From assembly GCA_963725185.1 (NCBI GenBank), contig CAVRXO010000003.1, positions 868,001 to 932,000 on the forward strand: a DNA stretch of 64,000 bases, read 5' to 3'. Both the position numbers and the translations under genes were made by a program. Below the pieces are notes generated by a model. That model was not told the DNA's origin. It was given only the letters and a program-made list of their open reading frames with translations, and did no database searches. Of the stretch, positions 1 to 7,635 are shown piece by piece. Source of the DNA: VAZQ01 sp963725185. GTDB lineage: Bacteria; Pseudomonadota; Alphaproteobacteria; Rhizobiales; Xanthobacteraceae. Positions within the stretch are counted from its first letter, which is position 1; every line of letters begins with the position of its first letter.

Positions 1-1
1 G

Positions 2-151
2 CGTTGGACCAAGGAATGGGGCGTCACCAAGACGGATTTGCAGCGCGCGATCGATAAGGTCGGCCCCGCAATCCACGCTGTCGCAAAAGAGCTCGGCAAA
101 AGCCAAGAGGGCACCGCCGTCGTAGCGGACCCTCTTCTAGCACGGATTTGA
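2..151 (+). CDS. C-terminal end of a DUF3606-like small protein (5' end outside window)
   Basis: The frame starting at base 2 is open for 49 codons and ends with TGA at 149-151. It reads RWTKEWGVTKTDLQRAIDKV followed by GPAIHAVAKEL. That arrangement (a W..EFGVT.EEL..AV..VG motif) is what I know of DUF3606, a family of about 60-residue proteins of unknown function common in rhizobia. Only the C-terminal part is present, so start, ribosome site and full length are not visible. The last ~15 residues are low in motif content. Family assignment is from motif memory and is moderately secure. Confidence 0.55.
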   Translation, partial: RWTKEWGVTKTDLQRAIDKVGPAIHAVAKELGKSQEGTAVVADPLLARI

Positions 152-326
152 CCGCCGCTCGGAAAGCCTGGTCCCGACCGATCAGCATGGCATTCATTTC
201 ACATGCCCCGCTTGTGACATGCCTGCACGGCTGAAATCACGCCCGCCTGGACGCGACCCGAGCCAATCCTGGGCGTGTCAAGGGACACGCGGCGCGCTCA
301 GCAAGCGGGTTGCCGCAGCGATCTTC

Positions 327-536
327 TTATTGCGACCAGCTATGCGTGGGCGCGCGATGACGCTTCGCCATGCCGCCTCGCTGCGCCGCTATGGTTTGTC
401 GATCGTACAACTCTGCACACCGAAGCCACCGCTCCGCCATCCGGAACCATACGTCCTTGTTCTCCGGGGTGCGTGTGAACTTGGCCATACGTTGGCACTC
501 GGCGGCAAAACGCACGAATTTCTCCGAGGGATTCAT
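327..536 (-). CDS. small conserved hypothetical protein, 69 aa
   Basis: The ATG at 536 was chosen because a strong Shine-Dalgarno run (GGAGGAGGT) lies just upstream on the minus strand; a longer reading from 599 has no such site. The product begins MNPSEKFVRFAAECQRMAKF and is a soluble, Arg/Lys/Trp-rich helical protein with repeated RMA..W/RCAE elements. This style of short protein (a CxxMA..R..W..MAERW pattern) recurs widely in Bradyrhizobium as a conserved hypothetical. No function can be assigned. It has no operon neighbour, and the next gene upstream on this strand is over 500 bp away. Confidence 0.6.
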   Translation of the reverse strand: MNPSEKFVRFAAECQRMAKFTRTPENKDVWFRMAERWLRCAELYDRQTIAAQRGGMAKRHRAPTHSWSQ

Positions 537-604
537 GGAGACCTCCTCCCTGTGTACGGTGCCTGACCCACCAAGTGGGGCTTCACGAAAAGGTTCCACA
601 CCTG

Positions 605-990
605 GAGGACATAAAAGTCATTGGTACTAACGTACCGCTCCCTCCGAGCGTCGTGTCGGGGGCCTTTCCTTGGCGGAACTCCCCGCTCTTTACAGACTCG
701 CGGATCGAGAAGCCCATGCCGCACGCCGTCTGACGCGGGTGGATGCCTTGGCAATCCTTGGCGCCAACAACTCGGCCTGGAGAGGGCCGCCTTCGAGGCC
801 GCGGCGTTATCCAAGGAACTTCTTCTTCACCCAGTTTCGTGGTGCAGATCTTCTCGACCTCGCTGCCGCCTTCCGTCCGCCTTCTCCGCTCTGTGCGGAA
901 TTGGTAGAAACGCATTCTTGAACCAAGCCCATTTGAAATGCTCGCGCAGCCGGCCACGAGCCAGCGCGATGCGAGATATCGGTCAAAGCG
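605..990. other. gene-poor stretch
   Basis: Several overlapping open frames exist on both strands, but none has a convincing ribosome site, domain or signal peptide. I see no gene here. Confidence 0.5.
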
Positions 991-1019
991 AAGGCCCGGC
1001 TAGCGAGCGGCCGGGCCTT
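991..1019 (-). terminator. hairpin, probable terminator of the 28-aa gene
   Basis: This is a perfect 10-bp inverted repeat (AAGGCCCGGC / GCCGGGCCTT) with a 9-base loop, beginning 23 bp past the stop codon of the gene at 1042-1128. There is only a short T run after it on the minus strand, so termination strength is uncertain. Confidence 0.55.
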
Positions 1020-1041
1020 CAATCAGATGAAGTTGCTCACA

Positions 1042-1128
1042 TCAATGGTGCATGAACAGCGCCAAGAGGATGATGATGGGAAGCGGGATTCCAAGCAACC
1101 AAAGCAGTGCGCCTCTACCAAAACCCAT
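1042..1128 (-). CDS. 28-aa single-helix membrane peptide
   Basis: Translation from ATG at 1128 gives MGFGRGALLWLLGIPLPI followed by IILLALFMHH and a TGA stop. An AGGTTTTC ribosome site precedes the start. Almost the whole peptide is one hydrophobic helix with a central GIPLPIII kink. Peptides of the form xRGALLWLxGIPxPIIxLL are common in Proteobacteria as unannotated small membrane proteins. The function is unknown. The ribosome site and the terminator-like hairpin right after the stop both support a real gene despite its length. Confidence 0.65.
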   Translation of the reverse strand: MGFGRGALLWLLGIPLPIIILLALFMHH

Positions 1129-1157
1129 GAAAACCTCCATTGTGTTGGTGTGGTAAT

Positions 1158-1328
1158 CTAACGTGAGACAGGCAACAAAGGTTCCACGCTCGCGAGATCA
1201 GTCGAGATGGATCGCCTCGCTTCCACAGTTGCGCTATCAGAGAGCGCAATCGCATCGAGGACAAATAGCACTCCCAACAAGCTGCCCAACACCATTCCAA
1301 ATATTGAAAGCGTCCGACGTTCGTCCAC
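1158..1328 (-). CDS. 56-aa small membrane-anchored protein
   Basis: A GTG start at 1328 is preceded by AAGGAGAAAG at good spacing. The product begins with MDERRTLSIFGMVLGSLLGV and continues LFVLDAIALSDS. It has one N-terminal transmembrane helix (about residues 7-29) and a short hydrophilic tail ending at TAG. It lies 29 bp upstream of the 28-aa peptide gene on the same strand, so the two may be co-transcribed. I do not recognise a family; the call rests on the ribosome site and the clean membrane-helix design. Confidence 0.5.
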   Translation of the reverse strand: MDERRTLSIFGMVLGSLLGVLFVLDAIALSDSATVEARRSISTDLASVEPLLPVSR

Positions 1329-1620
1329 GGCCTTTCTCCTTCAGCATTGCTCCTTCGAAGAACGAACAAACACGCAGCTGAATTGTTCCGAATTCCGACG
1401 TCGATCGAGCCGCGCGCCGCGGCCGTCAGGCGGATTTTGCAAAAGCCGGAAACCGTCGAGGTCGATGCGACTTTGAGACACGATCGCGAGCCGCCGCAAA
1501 CCGCAACGCCAACACCGCGGCGCCCGGCAATTTGGGCTGCGTCGTGAGCTCGGCGGCGGGGTATTACATTCCCCCGGTGGCATGTCCACATTTAGCGGCG
1601 AGACCATAGGAGGCCTAGCC

Positions 1621-1908
1621 ATGATCAAGAACATTGCGCTTGCGGTCCTGCTTCTGCCGGCATTGCCGATCGGCGTGGCGGCGGCGCAGCAGCAGCTCCA
1701 GCAGTTGCAAACCCAACAGCTGCAGCAGCAGCAACAAATGCAGCAGCAGCAACTCCAGCAGCGCCTCCAGGACCAGTTGCAGCCGCAGCCGCAACAGCAG
1801 CAACTGCAACTGCAACTGCAACTGCAGCTTCAGCAGCAGCAATTGCAGGAGCAGCAGCGGCTCCAGCAGCAGCAGCTACAGCTCGAGCAGCAGCAGCGCC
1901 CGCGTTAG
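1621..1908 (+). CDS. secreted glutamine-rich low-complexity protein, 95 aa
   Basis: The ATG at 1621 has an AGGAGG ribosome site. An earlier in-frame ATG at 1582 lacks one and would precede the signal peptide. The N-terminus MIKNIALAVLLLPALPIGVA is a signal peptide, with probable cleavage after AAA near residue 21. The remaining ~74 residues are almost only Gln, Leu and Pro (QQLQQQ / LQLQLQ runs) encoded by CAG/CAA-CTG repeats. Such tracts often change length by slippage. It is probably periplasmic, function unknown. The reverse complement is also open but has no comparable start. Confidence 0.65.
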   Translation: MIKNIALAVLLLPALPIGVAAAQQQLQQLQTQQLQQQQQMQQQQLQQRLQDQLQPQPQQQQLQLQLQLQLQQQQLQEQQRLQQQQLQLEQQQRPR

Positions 1909-1964
1909 CTGGCGGGGAGCGCGCTGAGCCGGTTTCAATTTCGCTGTTCCCGCCTTGGCATTCT

Positions 1965-2162
1965 TCAGCGGACACGGCTCCTGGCTGGCCGTCGACTTGG
2001 CTGCGCCGGTTCGAGACGGGAAATTGCCGAACCGCAAGCGGGACATTCGAAAATTCGCAAGCCGGCGTCGCTTCCAAAGGGGGCGATGTCTTCCGTCTCG
2101 TTCATCTCTGTTCCGCACCTCGGGCACCCGGGTCTTCCCGGCCGTTCAGAAGGATCCGCCAT
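1965..2162 (-). CDS. zinc-ribbon small protein, 65 aa
   Basis: The ATG at 2162 is preceded by AAGGATT. Two Cys pairs are visible, CPRC near residue 13 and CPAC near residue 41, spaced as in a rubredoxin-like or zinc-ribbon knuckle, followed by a basic Arg/Pro/Ser tail. A single structural zinc site is expected. Proteins of this form (short N-terminus, CPxC, about 25 residues, CPxCGS) are frequent conserved hypotheticals in Bradyrhizobium. Role unknown. Confidence 0.6.
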   Translation of the reverse strand: MADPSERPGRPGCPRCGTEMNETEDIAPFGSDAGLRIFECPACGSAISRLEPAQPSRRPARSRVR

Positions 2163-2517
2163 GATCGCAATCCTTTCTTCATTTGGTCAATGGCGGGAGC
2201 CCCAGGTGGTTCCTTCACTGCGCCGATTCAATCTCATGCGTTGCCTCCGCGCATCGCTTGCGGCCCGCGGCAAGCATCCGGCAATTGACCAGAAACATTT
2301 GAGGAGTTTTAACTGAACTCACCGTACGCGCACGGCGCACCTGCGATTGACGCGCGAAGCCTGGGGTTGATGGACGCCTGCCGACGCACGCCCACCGTTC
2401 GGAGTTGAGCGGCATGGACGAAAGCCTCAACGGTCCAAATCACAGCTCACCCGCGTGCAACCGGATGCGTGAGTCCCGTCAAGATCGGCTGTTGAGTTCG
2501 CCCTTGCCGCGAATGAA
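2163..2517. other. intergenic, no gene seen
   Basis: Short overlapping frames only. No signal peptide, domain or ribosome site supports any of them. Confidence 0.5.
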
Positions 2518-2543
2518 CAGGGCCCTGCATGTGCAGGGCCCTG
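2518..2543 (-). terminator. perfect palindrome downstream of the DUF1236 gene
   Basis: CAGGGCCCTGCA and its complement form a perfect dyad with a 2-base centre, located 27 bp past the stop of the gene ending at 2570. It is a likely transcription stop or mRNA 3' stabiliser. It has no T tract. Confidence 0.5.
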
Positions 2544-2569
2544 CGCGCGCAAGCGGGGGAGGAATGGGA

Positions 2570-4031
2570 TCAATCGCGCTTGCGCTGGTCTTCTTGGCTC
2601 TTGCCGGTGGCGGCAGGCTGGTTTTGCCGATTCATTGAACGTCCTTCGGTCCCGCCTGGCTGCCCTGCTTTATTCTCTGTTTTGTTACCTGCCTTGTTCT
2701 CATCGGCATTGGCGGCAGGCTGTTTGCCGGCTTGGCCGGAGGTCGACTGGCGCTCGTTCTGGCCTTGCGCCTTGCCGGCTTCACCCGAGGTTGAGGGACG
2801 CTTGCTCTGGTCGGCCTTGTCGTTTTTGTTCTGGGAACTACCGCGCGGCTCGCTCGAGCTCGGCGAGCTCGCCTGGCCGGAGGTCGAGGATTGACCGGCC
2901 TTGGGCTCGGCCCGTCCCTCCTGGCCTTGTCCCTCGGTACGTCCGACGGAAATGCCCAGCGCCCCGAAGGTCCGCTCGTCGAGCCGGCCGCGCGTCTCGA
3001 TCCCTTCCCGCTCCTGGAACTTGATCAAAGCATCCCTCGTCTCAGGGCCCATCCGGCCGTCAGGCCGACCATGATAGAAGCCCTTCTCGACCAGCACCTC
3101 CTGCACGCGGCGGATTTGATCGGGCAATTCGAAGCTCGTCACGGTAGTCGTGCTGCTGCCGGTGGAGGCGGAGGACGATCCGACCGGAACCAGAGCCACG
3201 ACATGCCGGTCGTGATCGACAATCACGATCTCGTCGCGGACCACGAAGTACTCGTGTCCCCGCCATTCCGGATGGATCTCGATCAGCGTGTCGGGCACTT
3301 CCGCGATCCTGACCTCGCGCGGCACATCGACGCCGATTTCGACATTGAAATTGACGCGATCGTCCCGCGGCACGTCACGGCCCGAGAGCACCGTTTGCTG
3401 GATCTTGGTCCGTTGCTCCTCGTTGAGCGTCACCCGGCCCTCCGCCCCGCCGGTGCGGTTCTCGCCCTTGGCATTCTGCTGGGCGCTACTCGGCTGCGCG
3501 TTGTTCTGCTGCCCGGCGTTGTTCTGCGGGCGCTGGTTCTCGTTGCTCTGTTGCGGGCGGCCGGGCTCCTCGTTTGGCCGCGTCGCTTGCCCGGTGGTGC
3601 GGGCCGGCTCGTTTTCGGCGCCGTTGGGCTTTTTGGCGGTGCTCTGCTTGGCCTTGTTCTGGTCCTGGCTGAGTTGGCTCTTGGTGCCCGGCTGGGTCTT
3701 GTCCTTGGCCGACTGACCAACGCTCTGGCTCTGGGCCTGGTCCTTCTTGCCGGACTTTGCCTGGTCGGCCTGCTTGGCCTCATCCTGCTTGTTGGTCTCG
3801 CTCTCGGCGCGTCCCTCCGTCTTCGGCTGGGCCTTGTCTTGGATCGATTTCGGCCTTGCCCTGGGTCTCCTTGCCCACGGCCGGACCTCGCTTCTCCTGT
3901 GCACCCGCCCGTCCCTGGGACTGGGTGATGTCGTCCTTGCCCTTTTGCTTGAGGTCCTGGGACGATGCGGGCATCATCCCGACTGCAAGCAGCGGAACGG
4001 CAGCCACGGTTGCCAACAAGATTTTTCTCAT
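2570..4031 (-). pseudogene. DUF1236 / peptidoglycan-binding secreted protein, frameshifted near 3845
   Basis: The 5' part starts at ATG 4031 with a signal peptide (MRKILLATVAAVPLLAVGMM, cleavage near PASSQ) and a Lys/Gln/Asp-rich stretch. At about 3845 the frame must shift by one base (one extra base or two missing) to continue in the 445-codon frame that ends at 2570. That part holds a very long Gln/Asn/Lys/Pro-rich linker, a DUF1236-like segment (VEIGVDVPREVRIAEVPDTL, then IHPEWRGHEYFVV) and a peptidoglycan-binding-1 domain (IRRVQEVLVEKGFYHGRPDG). A second disordered tail follows. DUF1236 proteins are periplasmic proteins of unknown role in rhizobia. The break could be real or an error in the repetitive tract. 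Confidence 0.7.
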
Positions 4032-4244
4032 TTGGATTCTCCGAAAGGTTGGATTGCTTGGAACGATGCGCGATCGATTGCTCCGCTATCGACGCCTTGC
4101 GCCCGGCAAGGGGCAGCTATGGAGTTCAACCCCATCTGCCGGGTCGCAACACGCGATAACGGGTCGGGGGCGAGGATCCCTCGCCTCCCGACGGCAGCCC
4201 TGCACGAGGGCCGCTGCAAGCTCCGCGCGTGAAAGCCTGGCACG

Positions 4245-4493
4245 TCAGTCGCACTCGCGCCGCGTCCGGTAGATCACGCGTCCGCTTGGCGTCTCGACGC
4301 GCTCGCGGATCACACGACAATCGCGGGCATATCCGTAGTCACGCCAGCCCCGGTCGCGGTCGCGCCAGTCGTGGCGGGGACCCACCCCGAACTCGACGCC
4401 TCCGCGATCAACTCCGAAAGAGATTTGCGCAGACGCCGGTGCAGCCGCGACCAGGGTGCCGATAGCCACTGCTGCCAAGAGAAGTTGTCTCAT
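4245..4493 (-). CDS. small secreted Arg/Asp-rich protein, 82 aa
   Basis: The ATG at 4493 has a GGAGGT ribosome site. Residues 1-22 (MRQLLLAAVAIGTLVAAAPA) are a signal peptide. The mature part has a GVDRGGVEFGVGP element, an RDRDRGWRDYGYARDC stretch and a C-terminal RxCRVI...RRECD pattern with two Cys that could pair. This fits a common class of exported small rhizobial proteins with no known function. It lies 213 bp upstream of the DUF1236 gene on the same strand. Confidence 0.65.
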   Translation of the reverse strand: MRQLLLAAVAIGTLVAAAPASAQISFGVDRGGVEFGVGPRHDWRDRDRGWRDYGYARDCRVIRERVETPSGRVIYRTRRECD

Positions 4494-4885
4494 CTGGACC
4501 TCCTTTCTTTTTCAACCAGCCCCTCTTTTCAACCAGCCTCGAATGCCAACGCCGCAGGGGCGTTTCCGTTTCGCAAAATTTTTGGCGATCTGCGGGCTGC
4601 GCACTCTTAGGGGCTGGGCGACTTAATTACTCGTAAGGTCGGAACCAAAGCGACATGAGCAGAATCGCCCCGGCAAGGTGCGGCAGAGAGTGCTGATTTG
4701 TTTGTGCGATCCGGAGCGGAACCGAAAACTACTTGCTGCAACGCAAAACATGGCGCTCGGTCGCGGCGTCCCCATCTTCAAACCACCTACATCCGGGGCT
4801 CTCGAACCCGATCCTGCTTCGCACGTTCATCGGCGGAGGGCGCCGTTCGGCGGCTGGAACAACAACAACCCAAGAGGTGAGCGTC

Positions 4886-5275
4886 ATGAAACTTGTTCTT
4901 GCGACGGTGCTGGCCACGCTTATCGCCGGTCCGACTTTCGCCAGTCCGTCTTTCGCAATGAGCGTCGCAAAGAACCATAAAAGGATCCAGGTGGTCCGCA
5001 CCCACAAGCCGCCGGTCGCGTCGCAGGCGCAGGGCACCGGTCATGACCGCGGCGAGAGGGGCGACAGTGGCCGGGCTTCGGCCGGCGGGGGCACGAGTGG
5101 CAGCTCGAGCGGCAGAAGCGGCTCCTCTGGCGGCGGCGCGGGCGGCGGTAACGCGGCTTCTCATGATGCCGCTGGCGGGGGTGGCGGCGGCTCCCATGAT
5201 TCGGGCGGCGGAGGGGGCGGCGCTGGTGGAGGCGGCGGCGGAGGGGGCGGAGGCGCTGGCGGCGGCGGCAAATAA
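4886..5275 (+). CDS. secreted glycine-rich protein, 129 aa
   Basis: The ATG at 4886 is preceded by AGAGGTGAG. The N-terminus MKLVLATVLATLIAGPTFAS is a signal peptide. A short basic region (KNHKRIQVVRTHK) follows, then a tail that is almost only Gly, Ser and Ala and ends in long Gly runs. The composition suggests an extended, disordered exported protein. No family is recognised, and length in such tracts is unstable. Confidence 0.6.
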   Translation: MKLVLATVLATLIAGPTFASPSFAMSVAKNHKRIQVVRTHKPPVASQAQGTGHDRGERGDSGRASAGGGTSGSSSGRSGSSGGGAGGGNAASHDAAGGGGGGSHDSGGGGGGAGGGGGGGGGGAGGGGK

Positions 5276-5539
5276 CGGCCCGGCCGCATGGCGGACGCCA
5301 GAGTTGCCTGTCCCGGGTTTGGCCCCGGGACAAGGCCTTGACCGGCCCCTTGAATCTAGTCCGGCCCCGGGCCCGGTTCATCGATCCTCCTCCCAGTGGA
5401 GGCAGGAATCCGGACAACTCGTGTGCTACCCAACCAGACAACTCGTGAGCTACCGAGACACGTCGAGTGGATTGAGGCCTCCGGCCCCATGCGCTATAAA
5501 GGGGTGATACAGGACGTGATCCATTACAGGATGTGATCC

Positions 5540-6391
5540 ATGGACTGGCCTCTGACCGGCGCGTTGGTGGGCGTCGCCCTCTTGGCTGGCACGGTTGGTT
5601 ATGAACTGCTGGCCATCGCGGGCTCCAGCCCGGAACCCGCAAAACAATTCCACGCAACGTCGATACTGCTTCCGGCGCGTGACCGTCCCGCGGTCGACGC
5701 CAGCGCTTATGCTCCGGCAGCCCAATATCCCGCGCCGGTGCCGGCAAGCGCGCCGCTGGCCTACAGCACTGCTTCGGCCTCCGCGCCGGCAAGTGGGCCG
5801 CGGCTCTCCGGCTCCGCTGCAGCGCCTCAACCTACCAACGAGCCGCGCGTCTACAGCACCGCTTCCGCCTCTGAAAGGCCGTACCATCTGGAAAGCCCAG
5901 CGGCCGCCGGCAACCGGCCGAAGGACCATGCGCCGCCGGCCGAGTACGCCAGCGCCGCGCACAACGAGACGAAGCCGCCGCCGAAGATGACCGTCGACGC
6001 CTGGGAGGTGCAGATCACGGCCAAGGCTAGCTATTTCAACCTGGGCGGCCACGTCGACAAGAACGGGATCGTCGACAGCACCGCCAGCAGCTATCTTCGC
6101 GATGCGCTGAAGAAGAATCAGAATTACCCGAAGCTGCCGGCGGAAATTAAAGCCTATATCGAAGCCCCCAATATCAACCTCACCAAGATCGCCGGCTATC
6201 GCGTGTTGCTGGGGATGGACGACAGGGAGATGGAGGAAAAACAGGGGGTGAAATTCATCAGGGTCGCCAGCAGCCGCGGCCTCGACATTACCGGCCCCGA
6301 TGCCGCCGAGTTGGAGGCCTCGCCATTCGACCTCAGCCCGCTCGAGCGGATGGATTTCGACCTCAGGCTCGGAATGGTCGCCGTCCCGTAG
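5540..6391 (+). CDS. membrane-anchored hypothetical protein, 283 aa
   Basis: It starts at ATG 5540 (MDWPLTGALVGVALLAGTVG), an N-terminal signal-anchor helix. Residues ~30-140 are Ala/Pro/Ser-rich and contain a duplicated YSTASAS element. Residues ~150-283 look folded: a VDAWEVQITAKASYFNLGG start, a helical EIKAYIEAPNINLTKIAGYR stretch and a C-terminal LERMDFDLRLGMV. The layout suggests an inner-membrane protein with a periplasmic domain on a flexible stalk. I do not recognise the domain. No close operon partner is present. Confidence 0.55.
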   Translation: MDWPLTGALVGVALLAGTVGYELLAIAGSSPEPAKQFHATSILLPARDRPAVDASAYAPAAQYPAPVPASAPLAYSTASASAPASGPRLSGSAAAPQPTNEPRVYSTASASERPYHLESPAAAGNRPKDHAPPAEYASAAHNETKPPPKMTVDAWEVQITAKASYFNLGGHVDKNGIVDSTASSYLRDALKKNQNYPKLPAEIKAYIEAPNINLTKIAGYRVLLGMDDREMEEKQGVKFIRVASSRGLDITGPDAAELEASPFDLSPLERMDFDLRLGMVAVP

Positions 6392-6893
6392 GCGGGGTTG
6401 AAGCCGAAGCAGGCGAAGCACCCGTAGGTTCTGCGCTCTTCCGACCCTCTCGAGCAGGCCAGATCAGCGGAACATCCATCTACCTTCGCCCCTCGTTTCC
6501 TTGATATTAGGAAGCGCGCAAAACAGGCCTTGGGGAATAAAGATCTCCCGCCAGGCGAGAACGACAGAAGGTGTGAATTCGACGTCCGCTGGCGCGGGCC
6601 TCCTCGGCGCGGTCGAGTTAGCGCGCAAGGGGCGACTTCATGGTGCTATTCACCCTCGGTAGGCTTTTTACGGCTGCGAGCGGTTTGCTATCTACAACTC
6701 ACATGCCTGCGCGGAATTCCAAGGCTTGCTGTTGCGCGACAGCCAACAGGCGCGACAGGCGATATAAGCGGGCGGACGACCGCTTCGGGTTCAGCGGCGG
6801 CAGTCTACCGCGCCGCAGCCGAGCGCCGGGTTCTGCTTGATCGGAGGCATCGCTGCGCCGCCGCGATCGGTCGCTGGAGCCTTAAGCGGTTTC
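6392..6893. other. intergenic, no gene seen
   Basis: Open frames here continue into the tandem repeat and change character with it, so I do not accept them as genes. No RNA gene recognised. Confidence 0.45.
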
Positions 6894-7111
6894 GGACCTC
6901 AAGCGAGGAGGTCTCGGACCTCAAGCGAGGAGGTCTCGGACCTCAAGCGAGGAGGTCTCGGACCTCAAGCGAGGAGGTCTCGGACCTCAAGCGAGGAGGT
7001 CTCGGACCTCAAGCGAGGAGGTCTCGGACCTCAAGCGAGGAGGTCTCGGACCTCAAGCGAGGAGGTCTCGGACCTCAAGCGAGGAGGTCTCGGACCTCAA
7101 GCGAGGAGGTC
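6894..7111. repeat. 22-bp tandem repeat, 9.9 copies
   Basis: The unit GGACCTCAAGCGAGGAGGTC plus TC is repeated ten times head to tail without visible change; the last copy lacks its final two bases. Each unit contains short inverted arms (CCTC/GAGG, and GAGGTC/GACCTC across the unit junction), so the array can fold into alternative hairpins. The 22-bp period is not a multiple of three, so all frames run through it as a 22-residue super-repeat, which explains the long spurious open frames on the plus strand. Confidence 0.95.
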
Positions 7112-7345
7112 AATGGTTGTCCGGCTCGATCGCTTGTCCTGCTCGCCAGTGTCCGACTCGGCGTCTTCATCCAGGCGACGCGGGTTCCTCCGCACGCTTT
7201 TCACTTTGTCCCGCTGGGCTCGCTGCTGCTCTGCGGCCTTGATCAACTCCTCCGTCCTCTGGTCTACCTCGAACGAGGTTGGCGGCGCCTTTTGCGGGGC
7301 GGCGGGCGGAATGGGCGGAAGCGGGGGCAGCACATGTATTTTCAT
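7097..7345 (-). CDS. small Pro-rich/charged hypothetical protein ending inside the tandem repeat, 82 aa
   Basis: The ATG at 7345 has a GGAGGTGTT ribosome site. The protein begins MKIHVLPPLPPIPPAAPQK and continues with a helical, Glu/Gln/Arg-rich segment (DQRTEELIKAAEQQRAQRDK). The stop codon TGA at 7097-7099 is supplied by the last copy of the 22-bp repeat, so the final few residues are repeat-encoded. Function unknown. Confidence 0.5.
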   Translation of the reverse strand: MKIHVLPPLPPIPPAAPQKAPPTSFEVDQRTEELIKAAEQQRAQRDKVKSVRRNPRRLDEDAESDTGEQDKRSSRTTIDLLA

Positions 7346-7635
7346 AGCAACACCTCCAATAAGCGTGGCTGAACACGCTGGGCAGTGTTTGGGGCAATCA
7401 CGGTCGCGCAAGAAACACGCCAAATGGCCGCGTTGATTCTGCTGATGAATTATGCGCTCAGCGGTTCGAGCGGCCGGCACCTTGTTCCGGCAGGCAAAAG
7501 CTGCCGATGTGCACAACCCTCAACCGGGCCATGGGGCCGCGGCCAGGACATCTTTCGGGTCCCCGAGCGGTTTGCTAGGGTCTCGATTGGGCTGGGCGGA
7601 TCGTCCTGAAATAAAGCTTCAAGAAGCGGCTGGGC

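Noticed and set aside
1615..1842. Leu-rich protein antisense to the Gln-rich gene
   Set aside because: It results from reverse complement of CAG/CAA codons and lacks an independent ribosome site.
5450..6421. 323-codon minus-strand frame over the 5540-6391 gene
   Set aside because: The plus-strand frame has a signal anchor and a folded C-terminus; the minus frame is Arg/Gly-rich shadow.
6894..7111. CRISPR array
   Set aside because: The 22-bp units are contiguous with no spacers and no cas genes nearby.
6837..7436. Repeat protein encoded by the 22-bp array on the plus strand
   Set aside because: Open in several frames only because the unit lacks stops; no ribosome site and random residues on both sides.
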